This document shows positions 26,623 through 35,384 of a DNA stretch of 64,000 bases, piece by piece. The DNA is from Streptomyces sp. NRRL F-6492 (GTDB lineage Bacteria > Actinomycetota > Actinomycetes > Streptomycetales > Streptomycetaceae), in NCBI RefSeq assembly GCF_001280125.1, contig NZ_LGEG01000219.1, positions 1-64,000 on the forward strand, in the 5' to 3' direction. The notes beneath the pieces are model-generated. The model worked only from the letters and a program-made list of their open reading frames with translations. It ran no database searches and had not been told where the DNA came from. The translations under genes were made by a program, and so were the position numbers. The stretch's first letter is position 1; every line of letters begins with the position of its first letter.

Positions 26623-29600
26623 CTAGCGCAGCCTTTGGCTGATGACCTTGGATACCCCGTCGCCCTGCATGGAAACGCCGTACAGCGCGTCCGCGACCTC
26701 CATGGTCCGCTTCTGGTGCGTGATCACGATCAGCTGCGAGGACTCCTGGAGTTCCTGCATGATCCGGATCAGCCGCTGGAGGTTGGTGTCGTCGAGCGCC
26801 GCCTCGACCTCGTCCATCACGTAGAAGGGGCTGGGCCTGGCCTTGAAGATGGAGACGAGGAGCGCCACGGCCGTCAGCGAGCGCTCGCCGCCGGACAGCA
26901 GGGAGAGCCGCTTGACCTTCTTGCCCGGCGGGCGGGCCTCCACATCGACGCCGGTGGTGAGCATGTCGTCCGGATCGGTGAGGACGAGACGGCCCTCGCC
27001 GCCCGGGAAGAGGCGCGAGAAGACGCCCTCGAACTCGCGGGCCGTGTCCCGGTAGGCCTCGGTGAAGACCTGCTCGACGCGCAGGTCGACCTCCTTCACG
27101 ACCTGAAGCAGGTCGGTCCGGGTCTTCCTCAGGTCCTCCAGCTGCTCCGAGAGGAACTTGTGCCGCTCCTCCAGGGCCGCGAACTCCTCCAGGGCCAGCG
27201 GGTTCACCTTGCCGAGCTGGTGGTGGGCCCGCTCGGCGGCCCTCAGCCGCTTCTCCTGCTCCGAACGGACGAACGGCCGGGGCGCGGCGGGCTCCGCTCC
27301 CTCCTCCCCCTCGACCGCGGGCGGCGGGGGGACGGGCTGGTCGGGGCCGTACTCGGCGATCAGGGCGGCCGCCCCGACGCCGAACTCCTCCAGCGCCTTC
27401 GCCTCCAGCTGCTCGATCCGCAGCCGCTTCTCGGCGCCGAGGACCTCGCCCCGGTGGACGGAGTCGGTCAGCTTGTCCAGCTCGGCCTTGAGGTCCCGGC
27501 CCCGGGCCCGGGCCGCCGTGAGCCCCTGCTCCCGGTCGGCCCTGGCCGCCTCGGCGACCGCCCGCTCCCGCTCGGCGCGGGACAGCGAGACCTCGACGTG
27601 GGCCAGGAGCGTCCTGGCCCCGGCGGCGACCGCGCCCGCGACCTCCGCCTCGTGGCGGAGCCGGGTCCGGCGCTGCTCGGCACGCGCGCGTGCCTCCCGT
27701 TCGGCGCGGGCGGCCCGGTCGAGGGAGTCGGCCCGTCCGGCGAGCCCCTTGACCCGCTCCTCGTGGGTACGGACCTGGAGCCGGGCCTCCATCTCGGCCT
27801 GGCGCGCCCGGGAGCCGTCGGCCGCGAGCCGGTCGCGCGCGGAGGCGTCGGGCTCCTCGTCCCCGCCCTCGCCGGCGGCCTCCTCGGCCACCAGGAGCCG
27901 TTCGGCCAGTTCCCCGGCGTCGGCGGTGGCCTTCTCCAGGGCCTCCTGGGCGCGGGCGGCGGCCGCGGCGGCGCGCTCGGCCTCCCCCGCGGCTCCCCTG
28001 GCCTGTCCGGCGAGCCGGCCGAGCCGCTGGGCGACGGCGGACTTCTCGCGCTCGGCGGTACGGCGGCGGGCGTCGAGTTCTTCGACGAGCGCGGCGGCGG
28101 TGCGGCGCCGCTCGCCGGCCTCCTCCCGCTCGGCCGCCAACCCCTCGCACCGCACGCCCAGTTCGCCGAGCTCGGCGGCGGCCTCGGCCACGGAGGCCTG
28201 GACTTCGAGGAGGCTGGGGGCGCCGGCGGAGCCGCCGTGCGCGACGTGCGAGCCGAGCAGGTCCCCCTCGGTGGTGACGGCGGTCAGCGCGGGCCGGGCC
28301 CTGACCAGCTCCGCGGCCTCGTCCAGGTCGTCCACGACGACGACGCCGTCGAGCAGGCGGTGGACGGCGCCCATGAGGTCGGCGGGCCCCCGGACGAGGT
28401 CGGCGGCGTACGGGCGCCCTCCGGGCGCGGGGCCCACCGGCTCCGGGTCCGGGTCCCGGGCTCCGGTGAGGAGCAGGGAGGCCCGGCCCGCGTCCTGCTT
28501 ACGCAGCAGGCGGAGGGCCTCGACGGCGGCGGCGGGGCCGGCGGCGACCGCGTCGGCGACCGCGCCGAGGGCGGCGGCGACGGGGACCTCGTAGCCGGGG
28601 GTGACGGTGAGGAGGTCGGCCGCCGGGCCGAGGAGGCCGGTGAGTCCGGCGTCGAGCAGGGCGCCCGTGCCGTCCTTGCGGCGCAGCCCGAGGGCGAGGG
28701 TGTCGTGGCGGGCCCGGGTCGCGGCGCGGCGGCGCTCGGCGGTGTCGAGGGCTTCGCGGGCGGCGCCCAGGGCGGCCTCGGCCCCGACGAGCCCGCGGCG
28801 GGCCTCCTCGTGCCGTTCCGCGTGCTCGGTGCCCTCCGCGTCGAGGTCGTCGACCTCCGCCCTGAGCCGTTCGTACTCCTCCTGGGCGGCGGCGGCCCGC
28901 TCGGCCGCCTCGTCCCGGGCCTCGGCGAGCCGGTCGATCTCGGCCCGGGCGGCGGCGGCGCGCGAGCGGGCCGCGTCGGCCCGGCCCTGGAGGCGGGCGA
29001 GGCCCTCGCGCCGGTCGGCGAGGGCGCGGGCCGCGTCCTTGAGGCGGCGCTCCTCGTCCGTCAGGGCCCGCTCCAGGTCGGCGCGGTGGGCGACGGCGTC
29101 GTCCAGGGCGCGTTCGGCCGCCTCCAGGGCGGCTTCGAGCTCGGCCTCCTGTTCGCGGACGCGGGCCGCCTCCCGTTCCAGGTCCTCGGGGTCGCGGCCG
29201 CGCCGCTCCTCGGGGGGCGCGGTGGTGGCGCTCTTCACGCGCGCGTCGGCCAGGGAGACGGTGCCCCGGACGCGTTCGGCGAGCTGGGAGAGGTCGTACC
29301 AGGTCTGCTGGGCGCGCTCCAGGCGGGGCACGAGCGCGCGGGCCTCCGCCTCCAGGCCTGCCTCCAGGGCGAGGGCGGCGCGCAGTTCGGTCCCGGTGGC
29401 CTCCTTGCGCGCGAGGAGGGCCGTCTCGTCGGCGACCTCGGCGGTGAGCGCCGCCCCGAGGCGGACGAGGTCGTCGGCGAGGAGGCGGAGGCGCGCGTCG
29501 CGCAGGTCGGCCTGGATGACGACGGCCCGGCGGGCGACGGCGGCCTGCCGGCCGAGCGGCTTGAGCTGCCGGCGCAGTTCGTCGGTGAGGTCCTGCACGC

Positions 29601-30168
29601 GCGCGAGGTTGGCCTGCATCGCGTCGAGCTTCCGCAGCGCCTTCTCTTTCCGCTTGCGGTGCTTGAGGACGCCGGCGGCCTCCTCGATGAAGGCGCGGCG
29701 GCCCATCGGGTCGGCGTGCAGCACGGAGTCGAGCTGTCCCTGTCCGACGATGACGTGCATCTCGCGTCCGATGCCGGAGTCGGAGAGCAGGTCCTGGAAG
29801 TCGAGCAGACGGCAGGTGTCGCCGTTGATCTGGTACTCGCTGCTGCCGCCGCGGAACATGATCCGGGTGAGGGTGACCTCGGCGTAGTCGATGGGCAGGG
29901 CGCCGTCGGAGTTGTCGATGGTCAGCGAGACCTCGGCGCGGCCGAGCGGGGGGCGCCCGGTCGTGCCGGCGAAGATGACGTCCTCCATCTTGCCGCCGCG
30001 CAGCGACTTGGCGCCCTGTTCGCCCATGACCCAGGAGAGGGCGTCCACGACGTTGGACTTGCCCGAGCCGTTGGGACCCACGACGCAGGTGATTCCCGGT
30101 TCGAACCTCAGTGTGGTGGCCGAGGCGAACGACTTGAATCCGCGGAGCGTCAGGGCCTTGAGGTGCAC
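26623..30168 (-). CDS. smc: Chromosome segregation ATPase SMC
   Basis: Structural-maintenance-of-chromosomes condensin ATPase that organises and helps segregate the chromosome, which in Streptomyces matters most during sporulation. The 1181-residue protein has an N-terminal ATPase half with Walker A GPNGSGKS (31-38), two long coiled coils (about 170-500 and 660-1000) rich in Glu/Arg/Ala, a glycine-containing hinge around 510-640, and a C-terminal half with signature LSGGERSLTAVALL and Walker B FYVMDEVEAALDD. GTG at 30168 gives the family start MHLKALTLRGFKSF. Partners ScpA and ScpB are not in this window. Confidence 0.97.
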   Translation of the reverse strand: MHLKALTLRGFKSFASATTLRFEPGITCVVGPNGSGKSNVVDALSWVMGEQGAKSLRGGKMEDVIFAGTTGRPPLGRAEVSLTIDNSDGALPIDYAEVTLTRIMFRGGSSEYQINGDTCRLLDFQDLLSDSGIGREMHVIVGQGQLDSVLHADPMGRRAFIEEAAGVLKHRKRKEKALRKLDAMQANLARVQDLTDELRRQLKPLGRQAAVARRAVVIQADLRDARLRLLADDLVRLGAALTAEVADETALLARKEATGTELRAALALEAGLEAEARALVPRLERAQQTWYDLSQLAERVRGTVSLADARVKSATTAPPEERRGRDPEDLEREAARVREQEAELEAALEAAERALDDAVAHRADLERALTDEERRLKDAARALADRREGLARLQGRADAARSRAAAARAEIDRLAEARDEAAERAAAAQEEYERLRAEVDDLDAEGTEHAERHEEARRGLVGAEAALGAAREALDTAERRRAATRARHDTLALGLRRKDGTGALLDAGLTGLLGPAADLLTVTPGYEVPVAAALGAVADAVAAGPAAAVEALRLLRKQDAGRASLLLTGARDPDPEPVGPAPGGRPYAADLVRGPADLMGAVHRLLDGVVVVDDLDEAAELVRARPALTAVTTEGDLLGSHVAHGGSAGAPSLLEVQASVAEAAAELGELGVRCEGLAAEREEAGERRRTAAALVEELDARRRTAEREKSAVAQRLGRLAGQARGAAGEAERAAAAAARAQEALEKATADAGELAERLLVAEEAAGEGGDEEPDASARDRLAADGSRARQAEMEARLQVRTHEERVKGLAGRADSLDRAARAEREARARAEQRRTRLRHEAEVAGAVAAGARTLLAHVEVSLSRAERERAVAEAARADREQGLTAARARGRDLKAELDKLTDSVHRGEVLGAEKRLRIEQLEAKALEEFGVGAAALIAEYGPDQPVPPPPAVEGEEGAEPAAPRPFVRSEQEKRLRAAERAHHQLGKVNPLALEEFAALEERHKFLSEQLEDLRKTRTDLLQVVKEVDLRVEQVFTEAYRDTAREFEGVFSRLFPGGEGRLVLTDPDDMLTTGVDVEARPPGKKVKRLSLLSGGERSLTAVALLVSIFKARPSPFYVMDEVEAALDDTNLQRLIRIMQELQESSQLIVITHQKRTMEVADALYGVSMQGDGVSKVISQRLR

Positions 30169-30281
30169 GTCGGGGACTCTACCGGGGCCCGCGCGTTTCA
30201 CCCGCGAACGCGGAGGGCAGATCCTCGGATGAGGAAGGGGGAGACATGGGGGACTCCGGGGAAACAGCGGGTGAAAGCAAG

Positions 30282-30303
30282 AAGGGACGCCGAAGCGTCC
30301 CTT
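30282..30303 (-). terminator. Terminator after the small coiled-coil gene
   Basis: AAGGGACGC / GCGTCCCTT 9-bp stem with a CGAA loop, followed on the minus strand by TTGCTTTC; lies between the coiled-coil gene and smc. Confidence 0.65.
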
Positions 30304-30402
30304 GCGTGTCCAGCCGACATGCGTCGGGCTCCATATGCGGCTGTATGGCGGCCGGCCTCGCCGACCTGTGTGTTTCCCACCTGGCCCCTCGGGGCTGGGC
30401 TG

Positions 30403-30621
30403 TCAGGTGAGCGCAGGCTCCGCCTGGGGTACGTCGAGGTCGATGCTGTCCAGCAGCGACTCTCCCTGGTGATGAGCGGCGGCAGCGGCGAGCGCGTCGT
30501 TCTCGGACTGGATCCGTACCAGCTCGGATTCGAGGTCCTGGACGCGCTGCTGGAGCCGTCGCATCTCGGCGAGGAGTCGCGGGTCGGAGCCGCCGACGTA
30601 ACCGAGAAGCGCCTTTGCCAT
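30403..30621 (-). CDS. Small coiled-coil hypothetical protein
   Basis: 72-residue protein with no named family that I recognise. MAKALLGYVGGSDPRLLAEM is followed by a short heptad-patterned segment (RRLQQRVQDLESELVRIQSE, about 21-40), then an Ala/His stretch and an acidic C-terminus. It looks like a dimerising coiled coil. ATG at 30621 follows GGAGGA. It lies upstream of smc on the same strand with a hairpin between them, and has an unusually long leader with an inverted repeat. I believe it is widely conserved in Streptomyces and relatives, which argues for a real gene. Confidence 0.82.
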   Translation of the reverse strand: MAKALLGYVGGSDPRLLAEMRRLQQRVQDLESELVRIQSENDALAAAAAHHQGESLLDSIDLDVPQAEPALT

Positions 30622-31008
30622 GATGGATGGTCCTCCACAATGAGTGACCGACCGAAGCGGTGTGGGTCGTGAGGGATTCGCACCCGCGGTGTTCGGCAGT
30701 GACTTGTTGTGCCGGTTCCACTGCCCAACAACTAAGGTGCGCGGGGCTTCCAGAGTCTCACCAAAAAGTTTGACGGTCAACACGATCACGCCCCGTCCGA
30801 AGGGACGACCGGGGAGTCCACGGCCGCTCAGGGGGCAGTCGCGCCTCTCGACCCGGCGCCTCGGGGCGTCGCGCTCGATCTCACCGGGCAGCCTTCCACG
30901 GCGGGCGCTCCTTGGCAACCACCAGGCGCTTTCCCCTTCTCACGCCCGTTACGGCGCGTTCACGCAAGGCCTCTTCGCGTCACCGGAAGGGCTCTCGGAG
31001 GGTGATCG
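30622..31008 (-). other. Long leader/intergenic region upstream of the coiled-coil gene
   Basis: 387 bases without a recognisable gene between the acylphosphatase stop and the coiled-coil gene. An inverted repeat of 12 bases with one mismatch, TGTTCGGCAGTG (30690-30701) and CACTGCCCAACA (30719-30730), can fold about 70 bases upstream of the start codon. The rest shows no strong signals. Confidence 0.45.
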
Positions 31009-31290
31009 TCAGCGGATGGCGAACCCGTCGTAACCGCCGCGCGGGGTGTCCCAGATCTCAGTGACTCCGTCCACGCGTCCGGGTGTGTCGTCGGAGTGGA
31101 GCCAGTCGAGCAGACGGTGGCAATTCTCACGCGGCCCCTCGGCCACGACCTGCACCCGGCCGTCGTCGAGGTTGAGGGCGAAGCCCACCAGGCCGCCGAT
31201 CTCCAGAGCGTTTGCCCTGGTGAACCAGCGGAAGCCCACTCCCTGTACCCGGCCGCGTACCCAGGCGGTCATCCGTGCGTCGTCGCTCAT
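31009..31290 (-). CDS. acyP: Acylphosphatase
   Basis: Hydrolyses acyl-phosphate bonds such as those of acetyl phosphate or carbamoyl phosphate. The 93-residue protein carries the classic motif [13 protein letters not shown] (catalytic Arg in the VQGVGFR phosphate loop) and the catalytic Asn in [18 protein letters not shown]. Length is normal. ATG at 31290; the gene is divergent from the CAP-domain gene with about 180 bases between them, which include a direct repeat of AAAGATCAGC near 31430. Confidence 0.95.
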   Translation of the reverse strand: MSDDARMTAWVRGRVQGVGFRWFTRANALEIGGLVGFALNLDDGRVQVVAEGPRENCHRLLDWLHSDDTPGRVDGVTEIWDTPRGGYDGFAIR

Positions 31291-31471
31291 GGCTGCACGC
31301 TAACGGGCATGCCACCCGACGAGCACATCGCCCCCCGCTTCCCACTCGCGTACAGTCCCGACGAACGCGTCTCACCCGTTCGGGCGCGCGCCGTTCGACG
31401 GCCGGACCGGAACGGTACCGACCGCAAAGATCAGCAAAGATCAGCAGGGAAACCAGCAGGAGGGCAGAGCC

Positions 31472-32464
31472 ATGGGACGCCACCGTCGCTCCGGCGCCGC
31501 ACCCGCCGCAGAAGACTACGCGGCCGGTACGGACCGCCGGCACCGGGGTGACCGCCGCAGGCGGTCCGTGCGCACCGGTCTGCTCGGCGCCTCCGCGGCG
31601 GTCGCGGTCGGCGCGGTCGCGGTCGCCTCGGGCCTCCTGCCCGGCGGGGAGACGCTCACGGTCGGCAGCACCGGCACGGCCGAGCGCCAGACGCAGTCCC
31701 GGCAGGCCCCGGAGCTGACGACGCAGGGCGGGGCGACCGAGACGCCGACGGGCACGGGCGCGGCCACGCGCACCGGGAAGCCGGTCTCTCCGTCGGCCGA
31801 GCCGAGCACGAAGCCGAGCGCCGAGCCGAGCGCCAAGCCGAGCCCGAAGCCCGCGAAGACCACGGCTTCCCCGAGCGCGAAGCCGAAGCCCGAGCCGACG
31901 CCGTCTCCCGAGCCGAAGCCGAAGGTCACGAAGAAGGCGGCCCCGAAGCCCGCGAAGACGGCCGTCCCGAAGCCCGCCGCCCCGAAGGCCTCGGCCGCCC
32001 CCACCACCGAGGCGCCCGCGCCGAAGCCGAAGGCGACCACCCGGGCCCCGGCCCGGAAGGCCGCACCCGCCTCCACGGCGAGCCGGGGCGACGCCGCCGA
32101 GGCGGAGGTCCTCCGCCTGGTCAACGCCGAGCGCGCCACGGTGGGCTGCACCCCGGTCGATGCCGACGCGCGGCTCGCGTCGCTGGCGGGCGCGTTCAGC
32201 GCGGACATGGCCGCCCGCGGCTTCTTCGACCACACGGACCCCGACGGGGCCACCCCGTGGACGCGCGCCCAGAAGGCGGGCGTATCGACCCTGGCCGGCG
32301 AGAACATAGCCCGCGGCCAGGCGGACGCGGCGGCCGTGATGAAGTCCTGGATGAACAGCGACGGCCACCGCGCCAACATCCTGAACTGCGACTTCAAGAC
32401 GATGGGCGTGGGCGTGTACTTCGGCGACGGCGGCCCCTGGTGGACCCAGGACTTCGGCTACTGA
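31472..32464 (+). CDS. Secreted or membrane-anchored CAP/SCP-domain protein
   Basis: 330-residue protein with a basic N-terminus, one hydrophobic segment (about 36-58, TGLLGASAAVAVGAVAVASG), a long Pro/Lys/Ala/Ser-rich linker (about 80-205) built of KPSAEPSAKPSPKP-like repeats, and a C-terminal CAP (cysteine-rich secretory/SCP) domain from about 208: LRLVNAERATVGC, the His-containing ARGFFDHTDPDGATPW, AGENIARGQ and MNSDGHRANILNCDF. The linker probably spans or binds the cell wall. Enzyme activity of bacterial CAP domains is mostly unproven. ATG at 31472 follows AGGAGGG. It converges on mutM, with 19 bases between stop codons. Confidence 0.88.
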   Translation: MGRHRRSGAAPAAEDYAAGTDRRHRGDRRRRSVRTGLLGASAAVAVGAVAVASGLLPGGETLTVGSTGTAERQTQSRQAPELTTQGGATETPTGTGAATRTGKPVSPSAEPSTKPSAEPSAKPSPKPAKTTASPSAKPKPEPTPSPEPKPKVTKKAAPKPAKTAVPKPAAPKASAAPTTEAPAPKPKATTRAPARKAAPASTASRGDAAEAEVLRLVNAERATVGCTPVDADARLASLAGAFSADMAARGFFDHTDPDGATPWTRAQKAGVSTLAGENIARGQADAAAVMKSWMNSDGHRANILNCDFKTMGVGVYFGDGGPWWTQDFGY

Positions 32465-32483
32465 GCGTCCGCCGGGGCCCGGC

Positions 32484-33371
32484 TCACGTCGTGACGACGC
32501 GTGGCGGGCGCTGGCAGCGCGGGCAGAAGTAGCTGGAGCGGTTCATCCAGGCGCGGCGCCGGATCGGGGTGCCGCAGCGGCGGCAGGGCTCGTCCTCGCG
32601 GCCGTAGGCGTCGAGCGAGCGGTCGAAGTAGCCGGACTCGCCGTTGACGTTCACGTACAGGCTGTCGAAGCTGGTGCCGCCGACGGCGAGCGCCGCGTTC
32701 ATCACGTCCCGGACGTGTCCGAGGAGTTCGGCCGAGCGCGGCCGGGTCAGGGTGGCGGTCGGCCGGTCGTAGTGCAGCCGGGAGCGCCAGAGCGCCTCGT
32801 CCGCGTAGATGTTGCCGACGCCGCTGATCAGGGACTGGTCCAGCAGCGCCCGCTTGATCGTCGTGCGGCGCAGGCGCAGCGCGCTCTGGAAGGCGGCGTC
32901 GTCAAACTCCGGGTCCAGCGGGTCGCGGGCGATGTGCGCGATGACGTCCGGGAGGCCGTCGGGGCTCTGGTCGTGGAGCGAGAGCCCGCCGAAGGTGCGC
33001 TGGTCGACGAAGCGGAGTTCGGTGCCGGCCGCACCCCTGGCGGAGTCGTCGTCGGACGGCGTGAAGCGGACCCGGATCCGCAGGTGCTTCTCGTCGGGGG
33101 CCTCGTGCGGCTGGACGAGGAGCTGGCCGCTCATGCCCAGGTGTCCGAGCACGGCCGTCCCGGTGTCGGCCAGCGGCAGCCAGAGGTACTTGCCGCGCCG
33201 CCGCGCGCCCTCGAACCGCTGCCCCTCCAGCCGGGCCGCGAAGTCCTCGCCGCCCGCCACGTGCCGTCGTACGGCCCGGGGGTGCAGGACCTCGACCCCG
33301 GCCACGGTCCGTCCGGCGATCCAGCGCTCCAGACCGCGCCGTACGACCTCGACCTCGGGCAGTTCGGGCAC
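32484..33371 (-). CDS. mutM: Formamidopyrimidine-DNA glycosylase (Fpg/MutM)
   Basis: Base-excision repair glycosylase/AP lyase removing 8-oxoguanine and formamidopyrimidines. The protein starts [14 protein letters not shown], giving the N-terminal Pro nucleophile and Glu after Met removal, contains the H2TH region ([15 protein letters not shown]) with the conserved Lys in GKYLWLPL, and ends in the zinc finger [11 protein letters not shown]...CPRCQ. GTG at 33371 follows GGAGGAG and gives this start, so the longer frame to 33419 is not used. The 295 residues are normal. A terminator-like hairpin separates it from rnc upstream. Confidence 0.96.
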   Translation of the reverse strand: MPELPEVEVVRRGLERWIAGRTVAGVEVLHPRAVRRHVAGGEDFAARLEGQRFEGARRRGKYLWLPLADTGTAVLGHLGMSGQLLVQPHEAPDEKHLRIRVRFTPSDDDSARGAAGTELRFVDQRTFGGLSLHDQSPDGLPDVIAHIARDPLDPEFDDAAFQSALRLRRTTIKRALLDQSLISGVGNIYADEALWRSRLHYDRPTATLTRPRSAELLGHVRDVMNAALAVGGTSFDSLYVNVNGESGYFDRSLDAYGREDEPCRRCGTPIRRRAWMNRSSYFCPRCQRPPRVVTT

Positions 33372-33497
33372 GGTGCTCCTCCGGACTCGTTCACCACTTC
33401 CGCGGCGCTTCTTCGGCACTTCTTCGGCACTTCTTCGACGGCCGGAACCACCCTACTGCCGTCCGGATCGCGCACGGAAAACGCGCGGAAAGACGGA

Positions 33498-33519
33498 AAC
33501 CCCGCCCTGGGGCGGGGTT
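33498..33519 (-). terminator. Hairpin between rnc and mutM
   Basis: AACCCCGCC / GGCGGGGTT 9-bp perfect stem with loop CTGG, 35 bases after the rnc stop, followed on the minus strand by TTTCCGTCTTTCC. Confidence 0.65.
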
Positions 33520-33553
33520 CCCGGAAAGCCGAGGAAACGGGCAGGACGAAGGA

Positions 33554-34360
33554 TCAGGCCGAGGCCCGGTCCTTGGCAGGAGAGGGGTCGGCGACCGCTC
33601 CCGCCTCGGCCGCGGCCTTCGCCGCCGCCACGCGCTCGTCCGCGGCCGCGCGGATCGCGCGCCACGCGGACTCCGCCGCCTGCTGTTCCGCTTCCTTCTT
33701 GCTGCGGCCGGTGCCGGTGCCGTACGAGACACCACCGACGCGGGCGGCAGCGGTGAAGGTCTTCTCGTGGTCCGGGCCCTCCTCGGAGACGAGGTACTCC
33801 GGAACGCCCAGGCCCTCGGCCGCGGTGAGCTCCTGGAGGCTGGTCTTCCAGTCCAGGCCGGCACCGAGGTTCGAGGACTTCTCGATCAGCGGGTCGAAGA
33901 GCCGGTGCACCAGCTCGGACGCCGCGTCGAGGCCCTGGTCGAGATAGACCGCGCCGATCACCGCTTCGAGGGTGTCGGCGAGGATGGACGCCTTGTCCCG
34001 GCCGCCCGTGCCCTCTTCACCCCGGCCGAGCCGGATGAAGGAGCCGAGTTCGAGCGCGCGTCCCACGTCCGCCAGCGCACGAGAGTTGACCACCGCGGCC
34101 CGCAGTTTGGCCAGCTGGCCCTCGGGCAGGTCGGGGTGGGTGCGGTACAGCGTGTCGGTGACCACCAGGCCGAGCACGGAGTCCCCGAGGAACTCCAGCC
34201 GCTCGTTGGTGGGCAGACCGCCGTTCTCGTACGCGTACGAACGGTGGGTCAGCGCACGCACCAGAAGGGCGGACTCGAGCTTGTAGCCGAGCCGCCCTTC
34301 CAGAAGCGTGTGGGACGAGGCATGGTCCGTCTTGTCGTCCGTCTTGCGGGACTCAGACAT
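33554..34360 (-). CDS. rnc: Ribonuclease III
   Basis: Double-strand-specific endoribonuclease for rRNA processing and mRNA decay. In S. coelicolor the gene is absB, and mutants lose antibiotic production. The 268-residue protein has the signature [18 protein letters not shown], second acidic site [15 protein letters not shown], and a C-terminal double-stranded RNA-binding domain ([18 protein letters not shown] ... [17 protein letters not shown]). A final Ala/Glu/Lys tail is less conserved. ATG at 34360 is used; an in-frame extension runs through rpmF. It lies 20 bases after rpmF in the yceD-rpmF-rnc cluster. Confidence 0.97.
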   Translation of the reverse strand: MSESRKTDDKTDHASSHTLLEGRLGYKLESALLVRALTHRSYAYENGGLPTNERLEFLGDSVLGLVVTDTLYRTHPDLPEGQLAKLRAAVVNSRALADVGRALELGSFIRLGRGEEGTGGRDKASILADTLEAVIGAVYLDQGLDAASELVHRLFDPLIEKSSNLGAGLDWKTSLQELTAAEGLGVPEYLVSEEGPDHEKTFTAAARVGGVSYGTGTGRSKKEAEQQAAESAWRAIRAAADERVAAAKAAAEAGAVADPSPAKDRASA

Positions 34361-34380
34361 TGCGCCTCTCACCAGCCCAA

Positions 34381-34554
34381 TCAGACCGAGAGGACCTGGC
34401 GCTTGTTGTAGGTGCCGCAGCTCGGGCACGCGATGTGCTGCAGCTTCGGCTCCTGGCAACGCTCACACGAAACCAGGGTGGGGACCGCAGCCTTCCACTG
34501 CGACCGGCGGTGGCGCGTGTTGCTGCGCGACATCTTCCGCTTCGGAACAGCCAC
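34381..34554 (-). CDS. rpmF: 50S ribosomal protein L32
   Basis: 57-residue large-subunit protein, too short to stand out among reading frames. The minus strand from GTG 34554 reads [20 protein letters not shown], then CERCQ and, further on, CPSCG, which form the zinc ribbon (CxxC pairs) of this L32 type, ending KRQVLSV. AGGAG lies upstream and yceD ends two bases before the start, the common yceD-rpmF coupling. Because four cysteines are present this is the zinc-containing (C+) form; zinc-free paralogues exist elsewhere in Streptomyces. Confidence 0.96.
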   Translation of the reverse strand: MAVPKRKMSRSNTRHRRSQWKAAVPTLVSCERCQEPKLQHIACPSCGTYNKRQVLSV

Positions 34555-34556
34555 GG

Positions 34557-35210
34557 CTACTTCTCCTGCTTCTCGGCGGCGCTTCGGACGTCCCCGTCAG
34601 AGGCTTTGCCGCTCATGTTGTCCTTCTCATCGGTTCCCAGCGAACCGGCGAGTCCCTGCAGTGCCGCCCAACGGATGTCGACGGCGTCGTGGTGGTGGTC
34701 CGGGTTCTCGTTCAGGTTGGCTCCGCACTCGGAACACAGACCCGCACAGTCCTCCCGGCACACCGGCTGCATCGGCAGTGCGAGCACCACCGCATCACGC
34801 AGCACGGGTTCGAGGTCGAACATGCCGTCCTCGAGGGGGATCATGTCCTCGTCGTCCTCGGCTTCTTCGTCCGCGGCCGCCCTGGAGCGGCCCCGGTCGT
34901 CGGAGTCGGGGTACGAGAACATCTCCTGGAAGTCCACGTCGAGCTCAAGCTCGACGGGCTCCAGACACCTTACGCACTCCCCCTCGGCCGACGCACGGGC
35001 GGTGCCTGTGACAAGCACCCCTTCCATGACCGACTCAAGACGGAGATCGATGTCGATCGGAGCGCCCTCGGGCACTCCGATCACTCCTTCGACGCCCATG
35101 GCCGCAGGGGCCTCGACCGATCGCGAGAGCCGCTGCAGGGCACCAGGACGCCGCCCCAGCTCGTGCGTGTCGAACACGAGGGGGTTGCGGTGGTCGAGGC
35201 GCGTGCTCAG
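34557..35210 (-). CDS. yceD: YceD/DUF177 family protein, probable CTG start
   Basis: DUF177 protein, linked to 23S rRNA accumulation in bacteria and plants and almost always encoded before rpmF. It has the family core [28 protein letters not shown] and the [17 protein letters not shown] cysteine motif. No ATG or GTG precedes the conserved N-terminus closely. CTG at 35210 is preceded by AGGAAGAG at ideal spacing and would give [13 protein letters not shown], matching the family start, so I propose CTG initiation (217 residues). An ATG at 35291 would add 27 residues but lacks a good ribosome-binding site. Confidence 0.85.
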   Translation of the reverse strand: MSTRLDHRNPLVFDTHELGRRPGALQRLSRSVEAPAAMGVEGVIGVPEGAPIDIDLRLESVMEGVLVTGTARASAEGECVRCLEPVELELDVDFQEMFSYPDSDDRGRSRAAADEEAEDDEDMIPLEDGMFDLEPVLRDAVVLALPMQPVCREDCAGLCSECGANLNENPDHHHDAVDIRWAALQGLAGSLGTDEKDNMSGKASDGDVRSAAEKQEK

Positions 35211-35384
35211 GGCTCTTCCTGCTTTCGGATCGTTCTGCGTCGTGGAAGGTTCGTGGGGCTGCCGGTCGCGGGCAGCACGGGTCACGGGCATACGCGTGAC
35301 CGAAGAGCCAGGATACTGGACGCTTCGCCCAGGGCCCAATCCGGGCCGTTCGCCCCTTCTCGCGCCCCGCTGCCGCCGCCGTCC

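Noticed and set aside
26623..30168. parS sites near smc
   Set aside because: No GTTTCACGTGAAAC-like 14-mer was found in this region.
26587..30672. 1361-codon open frame antisense to smc, and similar long antisense frames over cvnA (59628-63992), recG and ftsH
   Set aside because: Very long antisense frames are normal in GC-rich genomes because stop codons are rare; they have no ribosome-binding site, family similarity or normal codon-position GC pattern.
30661..30735. tRNA-like sequence (GGGATTCGCACCC resembling a T-arm)
   Set aside because: No matching 5' acceptor strand and no anticodon arm; the T-loop lacks TTC.
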